Positions 8,620 through 19,611 of a DNA stretch of 64,000 nucleotides are shown one piece after another (position 1 is the stretch's first letter; each line of letters begins with the position of its first letter). The notes under the pieces were generated by a model, which did not search any database, was not told where the DNA came from, and saw only the letters and a program-made list of their open reading frames with translations. Source of the stretch: JAFGKK01 sp964521085 (GTDB taxonomy: Bacteria; Chloroflexota; Anaerolineae; Anaerolineales; RBG-16-64-43); assembly GCA_964521085.1 (NCBI GenBank), contig CAZFPL010000013.1:8038-72037 (forward strand). The letters are read 5' to 3'. Position numbers and translations under genes: made by a program.

Positions 8620-9750
8620 ATGCCCGATCTCGCCCTGCCCGTAGTAATCCGAGACACCGCAAGCCTGCAATCCCTCGCGGCGAGTTTGAGCGGGATTCCG
8701 CGCGCGGGCGTGGACACCGAATCCAACAGCCTGCATGCTTACCGCGAGCGGGTGTGCCTGCTGCAGATCTCCACCGCCGATAAAGATTACCTCATTGATC
8801 CCCTGGCGCTGGCGAACCTCTCCCCCTTAAAAGAATTCCTCGAGGATCCCCGGTCGGAAAAAATCTTTCACGCTGCGGAATACGATCTCCTCTGCCTGCG
8901 GCGGGATTTCGGCTTCCGGGTACGGGGCCTGTTCGACACCCACGCCGCCTCGCGCTCTTTGGGCAGCAAGGAATGCGGATTAAATGCGCTGCTGGAACGC
9001 GAATTCGGGATCACACTCGACAAACCGATGCAGCGCGCCAACTGGGGACGGCGGCCGCTCACCGAACGCCAGCTCGAGTATGCGCGGCTGGATACGCACT
9101 ACCTGCCCGCGTTGCGCGACCGTCTTGCCCTCCAAATCGAATCCGCAGGGTATGGGGAGGAACTGCGCGACGAATTCTCCCGTTTGGAGAAAATACCGGA
9201 TCTGGAATCGACCGGGCCGGAAGGCAATCCTTTTTGGAGGGTGCGGGGGGTTTATGAGTTGCCCCCGCCGGAGCGGGCTATCCTGCTCGCGTTGTTCGAA
9301 TGGCGGGAACAGGAAGCCGAGCGGATCGACCGTCCGACGTTTCATGTGCTGACCGGCGAGGCGATGATCCGTTTGGCGCAAACCGCGCCGAATTCAGAGG
9401 AAGGCCTCGCCCAAGCCGGACTCACCGACCGGACCGTCGATCGCTGGGGAAGGGCGATTCTGAAAATGATCGAACGCGGCAAACGACGCAGGCCCCCCAC
9501 CCCGGAGCGCCATAACGGAATGGATGATCGGGCGCAAATGCGGCTGGAGGCGGTGCGCAAATGGCGCAAGCGAAAGGCCGAGGCGAGGGGAGTCGAATCG
9601 GACGTCATTCTCTGCCGGGATGCGATGTTCCGGATTGCCCGGCAGGCGCCGGGAACTCTTGCCGCCCTGGCGGAGATTCCCGGTGTGGGACCGTACCGGC
9701 TTTCGGCGTATGGCGAGGAGATACTCGCCGCGTTGAACAAGTCCACTTAA
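8620..9750 (+). CDS. rnd: Ribonuclease D-like 3'-5' exonuclease with two HRDC domains
   Basis: A 376-residue DEDDy exonuclease for tRNA 3'-end trimming or related RNA turnover. Exo I has D32 and E34 (VDTES), Exo II the Asp in HAAEYDLLCLRRDF, and Exo III YARLDTHYL with the DEDDy tyrosine. A first HRDC domain spans about 205-280 and a second the last 75 residues (LAEIPGVGPYRLSAYGEEIL). An upstream in-frame ATG at 8500 is rejected because the RNase D core begins at 8620 and a TATAAT box lies between the two. It is followed after 10 bases by the beta-CASP hydrolase gene, so the two RNA-processing-type genes are probably co-transcribed. Confidence 0.9.
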   Translation: MPDLALPVVIRDTASLQSLAASLSGIPRAGVDTESNSLHAYRERVCLLQISTADKDYLIDPLALANLSPLKEFLEDPRSEKIFHAAEYDLLCLRRDFGFRVRGLFDTHAASRSLGSKECGLNALLEREFGITLDKPMQRANWGRRPLTERQLEYARLDTHYLPALRDRLALQIESAGYGEELRDEFSRLEKIPDLESTGPEGNPFWRVRGVYELPPPERAILLALFEWREQEAERIDRPTFHVLTGEAMIRLAQTAPNSEEGLAQAGLTDRTVDRWGRAILKMIERGKRRRPPTPERHNGMDDRAQMRLEAVRKWRKRKAEARGVESDVILCRDAMFRIARQAPGTLAALAEIPGVGPYRLSAYGEEILAALNKST

Positions 9751-9760
9751 GGAGTGTTGC

Positions 9761-11164
9761 ATGCGAATCTTCTTTCATGGGGCTGCGCGGACCGTCACCG
9801 GATCGCAGTATATCCTCGAGATCAACGGCAAACGGATCCTGCTCGAATGCGGACTCTACCAAGGCCGGCGCGCCGAGAGTTTCGAACGCAATCGCACACT
9901 TCCCTATAATCCACGAAAGGTCGACGCGATGATCCTTTCGCACGCGCATATCGACCACAGCGGAAATCTTCCCAATCTGGTGAAGAACGGCTACCCCGGA
10001 CCGATCCACGTCACCGAGGCGACGGCCGGCCTGCTGCAACTCGTGCTTCTCGACTCGGCACATATCCAGGAATCCGATGCCGCCTATGTCAGCAAGCGCA
10101 ACGCCCGGCGCGGGAAACCTCCGGTGGAGCCGCTCTACACGACACCCGATGCCGAAGCGGTGATGCCGCTTTTGGCAGGACATGCCTACGATGAACCCTT
10201 CGAGCTCGTCCCGGGCGTGCAGGCGACCTTCTTCGAAGCCGGACACATCCTAGGCGCGGCGGGGATCTTCCTGGACATCTCGGAACACGGGAAACGCCGG
10301 CAACTGGTATTCTCCGGTGATATCGGACGGCGCGGCCTGCCCATTTTGCGGGATCCGACTCTTCCCCCGCACGCGGACATCCTGATCATGGAATGCACAT
10401 ACGGCAACAAACTGCACCGCGATCTGCACGAAGCGGAGATCGAACTGCGCAACTCCCTTCAGCATACGATCCGGCGCGGCGGGAAGGTCATCGTCCCCTC
10501 CTTCGCGATCGGACGGACGCAGGAGTTGGTCTATTGCATGGGGCGCATGATCGAGCAGGGTGAAATCCCGCAAATTCCGATCGTCGTCGACAGCCCGCTG
10601 GCGGTGGGAATTTCGGATTTATACGCGAAGTATCCGGATTATTTCGACGAAGAGGCCACTTCGCTCTTGAAAAAAGAAGGGGAGAAACGGGCGCTGGGAT
10701 ATGAATATGTGAGCTTCACCCGCTCCGTGGACGAGTCGAAAGCGCTTAACGACAAACCCGGCCCAATGGTAATCATCTCCGCCTCGGGGATGGCGGAAAG
10801 CGGCCGGATCCTGCATCATCTGGCGAACAATATCGGCGATCCTAAAAACACGATATTGATCGTCTCATGGCAGGCGCCGGATACCCTCGGCCGGCTGCTG
10901 GCGGAACAATCCAAGGAAGTGAAAATCTTCGGCGAGTCCTATGCGCGCCAGGCGGAAGTGGTCACCATCGGCGGCTTCTCGGCACATGCCGGGCAGAATT
11001 TTCTTTACGAATACGCCAAAGCCTCCATCAGCAACTCGGAAGCGCTTTTCCTGATCCACGGCGAGCCAAAATCCGCCCTTCCCTTTCAGGAAAAGCTCAA
11101 AGGCGACAACCTATCCACACCGATTTATTATCCGGAATTGGGGGATCAAGCGGAGTTCAATTAA
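9761..11164 (+). CDS. Beta-CASP metallo-beta-lactamase-fold RNA hydrolase (CPSF/Ysh1-like)
   Basis: A 467-residue member of the MBL-fold beta-CASP group, whose characterised members are RNA endo- or exonucleases. Zinc motif 2 is LSHAHIDHSG near residue 70. Later ligands are in EAGHILGA, SGDIG and the C-terminal GGFSAHAGQ near 410. The beta-CASP insert (about 220-390) includes SFAIGRTQELVY and ISASGMAESGRI. The full-length, single-domain form resembles the bacterial and archaeal 'Ysh1p-like' group rather than RNase J. The ATG follows GGAG at 7-base spacing. Its TAA is immediately followed by the next gene's ATG, suggesting co-translation with a small membrane protein. Confidence 0.88.
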   Translation: MRIFFHGAARTVTGSQYILEINGKRILLECGLYQGRRAESFERNRTLPYNPRKVDAMILSHAHIDHSGNLPNLVKNGYPGPIHVTEATAGLLQLVLLDSAHIQESDAAYVSKRNARRGKPPVEPLYTTPDAEAVMPLLAGHAYDEPFELVPGVQATFFEAGHILGAAGIFLDISEHGKRRQLVFSGDIGRRGLPILRDPTLPPHADILIMECTYGNKLHRDLHEAEIELRNSLQHTIRRGGKVIVPSFAIGRTQELVYCMGRMIEQGEIPQIPIVVDSPLAVGISDLYAKYPDYFDEEATSLLKKEGEKRALGYEYVSFTRSVDESKALNDKPGPMVIISASGMAESGRILHHLANNIGDPKNTILIVSWQAPDTLGRLLAEQSKEVKIFGESYARQAEVVTIGGFSAHAGQNFLYEYAKASISNSEALFLIHGEPKSALPFQEKLKGDNLSTPIYYPELGDQAEFN

Positions 11165-11530
11165 ATGTACGAACGCCACACCCAACCGCTCCTGCCGACC
11201 CGTCATTTCCTACGGCGGCTTTTCCTGCATGCATTGCTCGCGCTGGCGGTCACGCTGGCCGCCCTCGGAATCGGCATCCTCGGGTATCACTTAACGGAAG
11301 GGATGTCCCTGCTCGATGCATTGCTCAATGCGTCGATGATTCTAGGCGGAATGGGACCGGTGGACACGCTCCATACGGATGCGGGTAAGCTGTTCGCGTC
11401 GTTTTATGCTCTCTTTGCCGGGATGGTATTCCTCGGGATCGCGGGGATCCTGTTGGCTCCGATCGCGCACCGGTTTCTGCATTGGATGCATTTGGAAGAT
11501 ATCGGAAAAGGAGAGGATGGGGACGGATAA
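11165..11530 (+). CDS. Small two-helix membrane protein, ion-channel-like
   Basis: A 121-residue protein with two clear transmembrane stretches (about 22-46 and 78-102). Between them lies a short re-entrant-like segment with NASMILGGMGPVDTL. The layout (helix, pore-loop-like segment, helix) recalls a two-transmembrane potassium channel, but the segment lacks the TVGYG filter, so channel function is only a guess. The gene begins at the base after the stop codon of the beta-CASP hydrolase, so the pair is translated together. Confidence 0.6.
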   Translation: MYERHTQPLLPTRHFLRRLFLHALLALAVTLAALGIGILGYHLTEGMSLLDALLNASMILGGMGPVDTLHTDAGKLFASFYALFAGMVFLGIAGILLAPIAHRFLHWMHLEDIGKGEDGDG

Positions 11531-11539
11531 AAAAAAGTC

Positions 11540-11657
11540 GGTCGAGTAGGGCTGAGCACCTGTCCCGAGCAAAGTGAGGGAGAGCGAAGCCCGTATCGAG
11601 ACCGGAAGACAATGGAACGGTCTCGATGCACCCGCAAACAACGCGGTCTACTCGACC
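11540..11657. repeat. Two adjacent palindromic intergenic repeat units
   Basis: Unit 1 runs from GGTCGAGTAG (11540) to GTATCGAGACC (ending 11603); unit 2 from GGTCTCGATG (11619) to CTACTCGACC (ending 11657). Each is bounded by imperfect inverted GGTC-T/A-CGA termini, and the units share the same end motif in opposite order. They look like short mobile palindromic units in front of the tRNA gene. Confidence 0.45.
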
Positions 11658-11677
11658 AACTTCACACAGACGCATGT

Positions 11678-11683
11678 TATAAT
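11678..11683 (+). promoter_or_regulatory. -10 box of tRNA-Ser
   Basis: TATAAT 10 bases before the mature tRNA 5' end. No clear -35 box is visible; the palindromic repeat lies immediately upstream. Confidence 0.55.
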
Positions 11684-11693
11684 TTTTAGCCCC

Positions 11694-11791
<98 letters not shown>

Positions 11792-11862
11792 TCCGCGTCC
11801 GCTTTTTCGCCCATGCCCTGCTTCCCCGGCACTCCCGGCATACCCATCAGGATCCCCATCCC

Positions 11863-12345
11863 ATGTCCATCGAAGAGAACAAATCCATAGTTCGCCGCTA
11901 TTTCGAAGATGCTCCGCGCAATCCGGAAGTGTGCCGCGAGATTTTTACGCCTGCGATTCGTTTTCACACGATCCAACACGCCTCGCTGACGCCGCAAGTT
12001 TCGGAATCCACTCCGCAGGCCGAGATGGAAGCCTACGAATGGCTGAAAACCGTCTGGTCGCCCGAGTGGGAGATGACGATCGACGAGATGATCGCCGAAG
12101 GCGACCGGGTGATGGTGCGCTGGACGTTCTCCGGCGTTTAGGTGGGGGAGTTTTTCAGCCTGCCGCCGACCGGAAAAGCGGCGGCCTATTGCGGGATCAA
12201 TATTTTCCGGATCGCGGACGGTAAGATCGCCGAGGTCTGGGACCTTTACGACCGGTTATGGATGTGGCAGCAGCTCGGAGTCTTCGCTGATGTAAAAGAT
12301 GCAATTGCGCAAAAAAAGCAAGGCTATCTCCACGGGGCACCGTGA
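11863..12345 (+). pseudogene. SnoaL-like ester cyclase family gene interrupted by an in-frame TAG
   Basis: Reading straight through the TAG at 12139-12141 gives one continuous SnoaL-like/NTF2-fold protein of about 160 residues. The first part is MSIEENKSIVRRYFED to VRWTFSGV, the second VGEFFSLPPTGK to the tryptophan-rich end. In this family the junction reads roughly G-T-H-x-G-E-F, so the stop replaces one residue in the middle of a beta strand. Either piece alone would not fold. The substrate of intact relatives is varied and cannot be predicted. Alternatives are a sequencing error, stop-codon readthrough or genuine decay; the rest of the sequence is well preserved, so any decay is recent. 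Confidence 0.7.
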
Positions 12346-12646
12346 ATACGGAATAACGCCCCATCCCGGCATCCCGCGCGGCGCGGATCCGGCGAGGTTT
12401 CCGGTCTGCTGCCGGATGTGCATGATTGGTTTGATATAAAAGGCCTGTTTCCGTTTTAAGAGACAGTATCTCATTCCTCAATTGCGCTTCCATTTGATAT
12501 ATACTTTAAACACAGGGGAGATCTCCTGGTTCTTCGTTGCATGGATGGCGGACATCCCCGATGAATAGCGGTTTTAGTTCCGCCGACGGGCCGGAAGATG
12601 GCGCTCCGGTTCCCGATTCCGACCGGCCCTCCAAAGGAGGATTTCG
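12346..12646. other. Intergenic region with a repeat and a possible -10 box
   Basis: No gene is supported here. It contains one copy of the 48-bp repeat (12371-12418), a TATACT at 12500-12505 that could be a -10 box for the next gene, and a GGAGG ribosome-binding site at its end. No recognisable riboswitch. Confidence 0.4.
12371..12418. repeat. 48-bp intergenic repeat, copy 1
   Basis: Begins ATCCCGCGCGGCGCG and matches 14226-14273 at 40 of 48 positions. On the minus strand this copy could encode QTGNLAGSAPRGM; the second copy does encode QTGNLAGRAPRGM, at the end of the histidine kinase. Confidence 0.6.
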
Positions 12647-13336
12647 ATGACGATCCGAGCGCGGTCCTTTTTCCTGCTGATCCTGCCGGCGATATTTCTC
12701 CTCAACCCGATTACCACCCTGGCCGCTGCACCGACTCCATCTGCGGAACGGATACCCGGCGTCTACATCGGTTGGATCAATATGACCATCATGCATCAAT
12801 TTTCAGCGAGCGCGGGGCCATCTTCGACCAGCTTTAATATCGATATGATTAATTCGACGGGAAGCCTTGAGATCCAATTGCTATCCGACAACTCCAACTA
12901 TATCCACGTCGAGCTACCCGTTCCGATTGATTTCCGAACCAGTGTGGACTCGGGGGATGAAAAAGCGGAATGCCGGGGATGGACCATCACCGGCTCGGCG
13001 CACGGAAAAGCCGCGGGTACCGCCATCAATGCACCGTTGCTCCCTCTGGGAAGCTATACCTTGTCGGTAATAACATTCAGCCTGGGTAGTTTATCCGGCC
13101 AGTATTCCCCGAACGGAAAATGCCCTTCGTGGGATTGGAAGGCATCCTCCCGGGAAGGCCTTAGCGCTGATTTTATCAATATTTTTGGCGATGGCGGTTG
13201 GTCGTTCACTGCGTCAAAAGCTGGATATACCGGCATGTCCGGCCGATGCGAAAATTTTATATGGGGAAAATCAAAAGGCCAGCGCCTCGAGTGCTCCTGG
13301 CGCGTGTTTCGGGTTTCGAACCAGCCGGCCAAATAA
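12647..13336 (+). CDS. Secreted hypothetical protein
   Basis: A 229-residue protein of no family I recognise. The ATG follows a near-ideal AAAGGAGG at 7-base spacing. The N-terminus is a signal peptide (RARSFFLLILPAIFLLN, cut probably after TLAAA), so it is exported. The mature part is rich in Ser, Thr, Gly and aromatic residues with predicted beta character and has four cysteines (CRGW, KCPSWDW, GRCENF, LECSW) that could pair. The gene is 40 bases upstream of a lipoprotein gene and likely shares its transcript. Confidence 0.65.
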   Translation: MTIRARSFFLLILPAIFLLNPITTLAAAPTPSAERIPGVYIGWINMTIMHQFSASAGPSSTSFNIDMINSTGSLEIQLLSDNSNYIHVELPVPIDFRTSVDSGDEKAECRGWTITGSAHGKAAGTAINAPLLPLGSYTLSVITFSLGSLSGQYSPNGKCPSWDWKASSREGLSADFINIFGDGGWSFTASKAGYTGMSGRCENFIWGKSKGQRLECSWRVFRVSNQPAK

Positions 13337-13376
13337 TTTCCTCAGAAAACCTGTTCATCCACCAGGAGAAATTCCA

Positions 13377-14096
13377 ATGAGGCATCCAACGCTTTCAAAA
13401 ATCGCAATGGGTATCGCCGCAACCGGGCTTCTCCTTTCCTGCAGCATCCTGGAAAGTTCCGCCTTCCAGGGATCGGATACCTCAATACCGGGAAAACTCG
13501 AAGCGGTGCAAACCTTAGAGGATCCCCGGGTTGAGGAAGTATATGCGCTGCGATCTGTTCAAATGCTGCTCGAAACGGCTTTCTCAGGAAAAACACCAAA
13601 TCGAACCGTTATTTCCATCGACGCGGAAGGCAACCAAAAAATAGAGTTAACCGTTCCACGAGCGGATGGAAGCGTCGATCCATCGGGTGCGAACGTTCTC
13701 GAGATCTTCGTGATCGGCGGGACTGCCTACTCCCGGATGGGAAAGGAAGGTTCCGCAGAAGCCGATCCGTCGCAGGATAACGCGCTGCACGGAATTCTTT
13801 ACGGTCCGACCGGACCGGGCATGTGGCTGATGCTGCTGCCCCGGGACGCTCTGCAATCCACCGGAACGGAAAACAAGGGCGGTTTCGAAACGCAGCGCTA
13901 TTCCGTGGATGGATCCATTGAGGAAGGGACCGTCCAAGGGGAGATCTGGGTGGACAAGCAGACAGGTGCCCTGATCGGAGCGGATCTTTCGATTTCGGAG
14001 AGTCTAATCTCCGCGGACGGAAGCGGAGCTAGTGGAACGGTGTCGATCGTACTGACCGTGGAAAAAGCAGATGTGCCCGCCATCACGCTCCCCTAA
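13377..14096 (+). CDS. Lipoprotein, LppX/LprG-like hypothetical
   Basis: A 239-residue lipoprotein. The ATG at 13377 has CAGGAGAA at 6-base spacing. The signal peptide ends in the lipobox LLLSC. The rest is Gly/Ser-rich with beta-strand character. Segments such as GTAYSRMGKEG and GEIWVDKQTGALIGADL resemble the LppX/LprAFG lipid-carrier fold, in which a hydrophobic cavity carries lipids or small molecules across the envelope; this match is by eye only. It follows the secreted protein gene at 12647 and ends before a strong bidirectional terminator. Confidence 0.65.
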   Translation: MRHPTLSKIAMGIAATGLLLSCSILESSAFQGSDTSIPGKLEAVQTLEDPRVEEVYALRSVQMLLETAFSGKTPNRTVISIDAEGNQKIELTVPRADGSVDPSGANVLEIFVIGGTAYSRMGKEGSAEADPSQDNALHGILYGPTGPGMWLMLLPRDALQSTGTENKGGFETQRYSVDGSIEEGTVQGEIWVDKQTGALIGADLSISESLISADGSGASGTVSIVLTVEKADVPAITLP

Positions 14097-14121
14097 ATAA
14101 GGGATACGGAACCACAAAAGA

Positions 14122-14152
14122 AAAAACCGATCATGTGTTGTGATCGGTTTTT
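14122..14152 (+). terminator. Bidirectional intrinsic terminator
   Basis: Perfect 12-bp stem AAAAACCGATCA / TGATCGGTTTTT with a 7-base loop. The T and A runs on both sides let it serve the plus-strand lipoprotein gene and the convergent minus-strand histidine kinase gene. Confidence 0.9.
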
Positions 14153-14200
14153 ATTTTCGATTGAGCAGACGGACTATCGACGGGATTATTCTCCCGATGA

Positions 14201-15937
14201 TTACTGCGTCCGTTTGCCCTGTCCCATCCCGCGCGGCGCGCGGCCGGCAAGGTTGCCGGTTTGCGGGCGGATGCGCGGAATCGATACCCGCACGGAAGTC
14301 CCCTTTCCCAAAACAGACGCGATGTTCAATTCGCCGTTCACGGCGCGCGCCCGTTCCTCCATATTCGCCAGGCCGTGAGGCTCCACCGATACCTGCCGGG
14401 CCGGTTCGAATCCGCCGCCGTTATCGGCCACTTCCAACATCACGCGGTCCCCGACCTGAGCCAGGGAAACCTTCAGCCGGGTGGCCCGCGCATGCCGGGC
14501 GACGTTGGCCAGCGCCTCCTGGGCGATGTGGAACAATGCGTCGGCCGCGGCCGGCGCCAGCCAGCGGCCGGCTTCCTCGGAAAGCTCGGCCTCGGCGGAG
14601 ATCGGCGTGTTGACGCAGAATTCGCGGATGAGCATATCCAAACCGACCGCGAGGTTATCGAAGATGAAGCGCTTGGGACGCAGATCGGTGATGTATTCGC
14701 GGATGTCACGGATCACGGCGTTCAGCCCCGAGATCGCACGCTCCAGCTTCGAGCGCGCCTCCGGCGAAGTCTTCCCCATCTCCAGAAGGCCCTCTTCCAA
14801 ACTCAATCCGACGGCGTAGATGGACTGAATGATCCCGTCGTGCAAGTCCATCCCGATCCGCTCGCGCTCCTCCATGACGGCCAAGCGTTGGGCTTTGCGG
14901 TGCAGCAAGCCGTTTTCCACAGCCGTGCCGACGCTTAATCCGACCGCCGCCAGCAGCGCTTTGTGCCGATCGGTGAACTCCATGAGCTCCGTGGAGGAGA
15001 GCATCATCACACCCAACACGCGGCCTTTGGAATTTAACGGAATCCCGATCACCATCCGCAGCCCGTTTGCGCGGAAAGCGTCATCGTCAAATCCCGGCTC
15101 CGCCGGAGGATCCACCACCACGGTGAGTTCCCTCGACGACGAGGCCCGGCCTACCAATCCCTCGCCGAGAGAAAAAGCATCCTTCTCCCAGTAATACGCC
15201 CGGAGGTCGCCGCGCTGCATCGCCATCCGCACGTCGCCGGCGTCCTCCTCCCGCAGAAAAATCTGTCCGCTGAGCGCCCGGAAGTGCAGCATCATCCGGT
15301 CGAGCGTGGTGGCCAGGATCCCCTCGAGTTCCAGGGTGGTGCTTGCGGCGACGGAGACGTCGTTGAAAATCGACAGTTCCCGGTTGCGTTCGGTCAGTTC
15401 GCGCTCGTCTTCCTGCAAACGCACCCGGGAGCTGGCATTTTCGATCGCCACGGAGGCGAAGGAAGCAAGGATTTCCATTCCCCTCTGATCTTCCGCGCTG
15501 AATCCTTCCGCTCCTACTTTATCCGCCAGGAGGATTTCCCCCGCCACCTTCCCTTCCAAAATCAAGGGAACCCCCAGGACGGAATGGATCTGCAATAATC
15601 CGCCCAATTTACCCAAGACGCGTACGTCCTGCTGCACATCCGCGGAATTCAACGGGACGCCCTCCCGGCACAGCGCCGCGATGAGTTTCCACCACAAGGC
15701 TGGGACGGAGAATATTTCCTTATCCATCGGATCGGAGAATGAGTAGACGAACCTGTCCAAATCCCCCTTATCGTCCAACAGTGCGGTGACGGCATGCCGG
15801 GCATTGGACAAGCGGCGCGCGAAGCTGGCCGTCCGGTCGAGAACGGCATCCACCGACATTTCCCGCACGAGCTCCAGATTGATCCGGTGCAGCCCTTCGA
15901 GATCCGCCATACGTCCCAGGGAAGGATGCGAGTCCAT
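14201..15937 (-). CDS. Orphan sensor histidine kinase, NarX/LiaS type with two GAF domains
   Basis: A cytoplasmic kinase of 578 residues. The ATG at 15937 is preferred over one at 15964 because a TATAAT box lies at 15953-15948, between the two. Two GAF domains (about 10-165 and 180-345) would sense a small molecule. The HisKA_3 dimerisation helix holds the phospho-acceptor histidine in RIGMDLHDGIIQSIYAVG near 372. The HATPase_c domain ends near 560 (MLEVADNGGGF, GLANMEERARAV). No response regulator is adjacent. The last residues (QTGNLAGRAPRGM onwards) are encoded by a copy of a repeat also found in non-coding DNA at 12371, so the original protein probably ended just before it. Confidence 0.9.
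   Translation of the reverse strand: MDSHPSLGRMADLEGLHRINLELVREMSVDAVLDRTASFARRLSNARHAVTALLDDKGDLDRFVYSFSDPMDKEIFSVPALWWKLIAALCREGVPLNSADVQQDVRVLGKLGGLLQIHSVLGVPLILEGKVAGEILLADKVGAEGFSAEDQRGMEILASFASVAIENASSRVRLQEDERELTERNRELSIFNDVSVAASTTLELEGILATTLDRMMLHFRALSGQIFLREEDAGDVRMAMQRGDLRAYYWEKDAFSLGEGLVGRASSSRELTVVVDPPAEPGFDDDAFRANGLRMVIGIPLNSKGRVLGVMMLSSTELMEFTDRHKALLAAVGLSVGTAVENGLLHRKAQRLAVMEERERIGMDLHDGIIQSIYAVGLSLEEGLLEMGKTSPEARSKLERAISGLNAVIRDIREYITDLRPKRFIFDNLAVGLDMLIREFCVNTPISAEAELSEEAGRWLAPAAADALFHIAQEALANVARHARATRLKVSLAQVGDRVMLEVADNGGGFEPARQVSVEPHGLANMEERARAVNGELNIASVLGKGTSVRVSIPRIRPQTGNLAGRAPRGMGQGKRTQ
14226..14273. repeat. 48-bp repeat, copy 2, inside the histidine kinase 3' end
   Basis: 40 of 48 positions match 12371-12418. 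It lies in frame at the 3' end of the kinase gene and supplies its C-terminal tail. Confidence 0.6.
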
Positions 15938-15947
15938 ATACCAAAGG

Positions 15948-15953
15948 ATTATA
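15948..15953 (-). promoter_or_regulatory. -10 box TATAAT of the histidine kinase, near-leaderless
   Basis: Minus-strand TATAAT ends 10 bases before the ATG at 15937, leaving a leader of about 4 bases and no ribosome-binding site. Confidence 0.5.
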
Positions 15954-15980
15954 AAGGAAAACAAAGACCGGGGCCGGCTT

Positions 15981-16018
15981 AAAGACAGAGGCGGTTTTTA
16001 AAAACCGCCTCTGTCTTT
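15981..16018 (-). terminator. Stem-loop terminator after leuS
   Basis: Perfect inverted repeat AAAGACAGAGGCGG ... CCGCCTCTGTCTTT, continued by TTTTTAAAAA in the centre, starting 2 bases beyond the leuS stop codon. The T tail on the minus strand is short (TTT). Confidence 0.75.
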
Positions 16019-16019
16019 T

Positions 16020-19100
<3,081 letters not shown>

Positions 19101-19119
19101 CGGCTCCTCCTCGATTGCT

Positions 19120-19230
19120 GTCCTAACCTCCCATCCCCGGCTTCGCCACCCCTTCCCCCCTTCCCGTGACACGGGAAGGGGGGAAGGGGCGCCCCGAAGG
19201 AACTGAGGGGCGGGGATGGGGGGTTAGGAC
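19120..19230. repeat. 111-bp nested palindrome between the T-box and leuS
   Basis: Outer arms GTCCTAACCTCCCATCCCCG (19120-19139) and 19211-19230 are complementary over 20 bases with one G-T pair. Inside, CCCCTTCCCCCCTTCCCGTG (19149-19168) is perfectly complementary to 19170-19189. It looks like a small transposon-like hairpin element and would be transcribed in the leuS leader. Confidence 0.7.
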
Positions 19231-19235
19231 AGGCT

Positions 19236-19544
19236 AACAAAAAATCCCCTTCGCCAGGGGCGAAGGGGATTCGCGGTACCACCCTGATTACCCCGCACAG
19301 CGCGCGGGGTCACTCATCGGCTGTAACGGGCTTGCCCGCCGCGGGTTACTGATGGTTCACCTGCGGAGCGAGGCCCCTCGGAAGAACGCCTCGGGACGAG
19401 CCGGCGAGTTCGGCCTGATGCGCTCCGCGGGCGCGGGCGGGGCTTGCACCACAGCACCCCGTTCTCTGGCGGATGGCCTACTGCTCCGGTTTGACGCTGA
19501 TTATTAAGTTGTGCGCCGGATTCCTCCGGGCGCGCCTGCCAAGC
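19236..19544 (-). promoter_or_regulatory. T-box riboswitch controlling leuS, specifier CUC
   Basis: On the minus strand the T-box core CAGGGTGGTACCGCG lies at 19286-19272. Its TGGT would pair with the ACCA end of uncharged tRNA-Leu. It is followed by the terminator stem AATCCCCTTCGCC / GGCGAAGGGGATT and a T run (19271-19237). Upstream, stem I elements are visible: CAGTAGG, AGAGAACGGGG, the GTGGTGCAAGCCCCG apical part, and then GAACTCGCC on the 3' side, where CTC is the leucine specifier codon. The layout indicates transcriptional antitermination when leucyl-tRNA is scarce. The 5' limit is set by the promoter and is approximate. Confidence 0.92.
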
Positions 19545-19550
19545 GCCTCT

Positions 19551-19579
19551 AATATAATTTGCTTCGGCATCTTTGGCAA
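19551..19579 (-). promoter_or_regulatory. Sigma-70 promoter of the T-box-leuS transcript
   Basis: Minus strand: -35 TTGCCA at 19579-19574, exactly 17 bases, then -10 TATATT at 19556-19551. The predicted start near 19544 leaves a full-length T-box leader. Confidence 0.75.
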
Positions 19580-19611
19580 GGGTATGTATCCCTTTGTTTT
19601 TCTACTCCTGA

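Noticed and set aside
12139..12141. The TAG in the SnoaL-like gene as a pyrrolysine codon
   Set aside because: No pyl genes or PYLIS-type element are in the window, the family has no known pyrrolysine at this position, and mutation or error is simpler.
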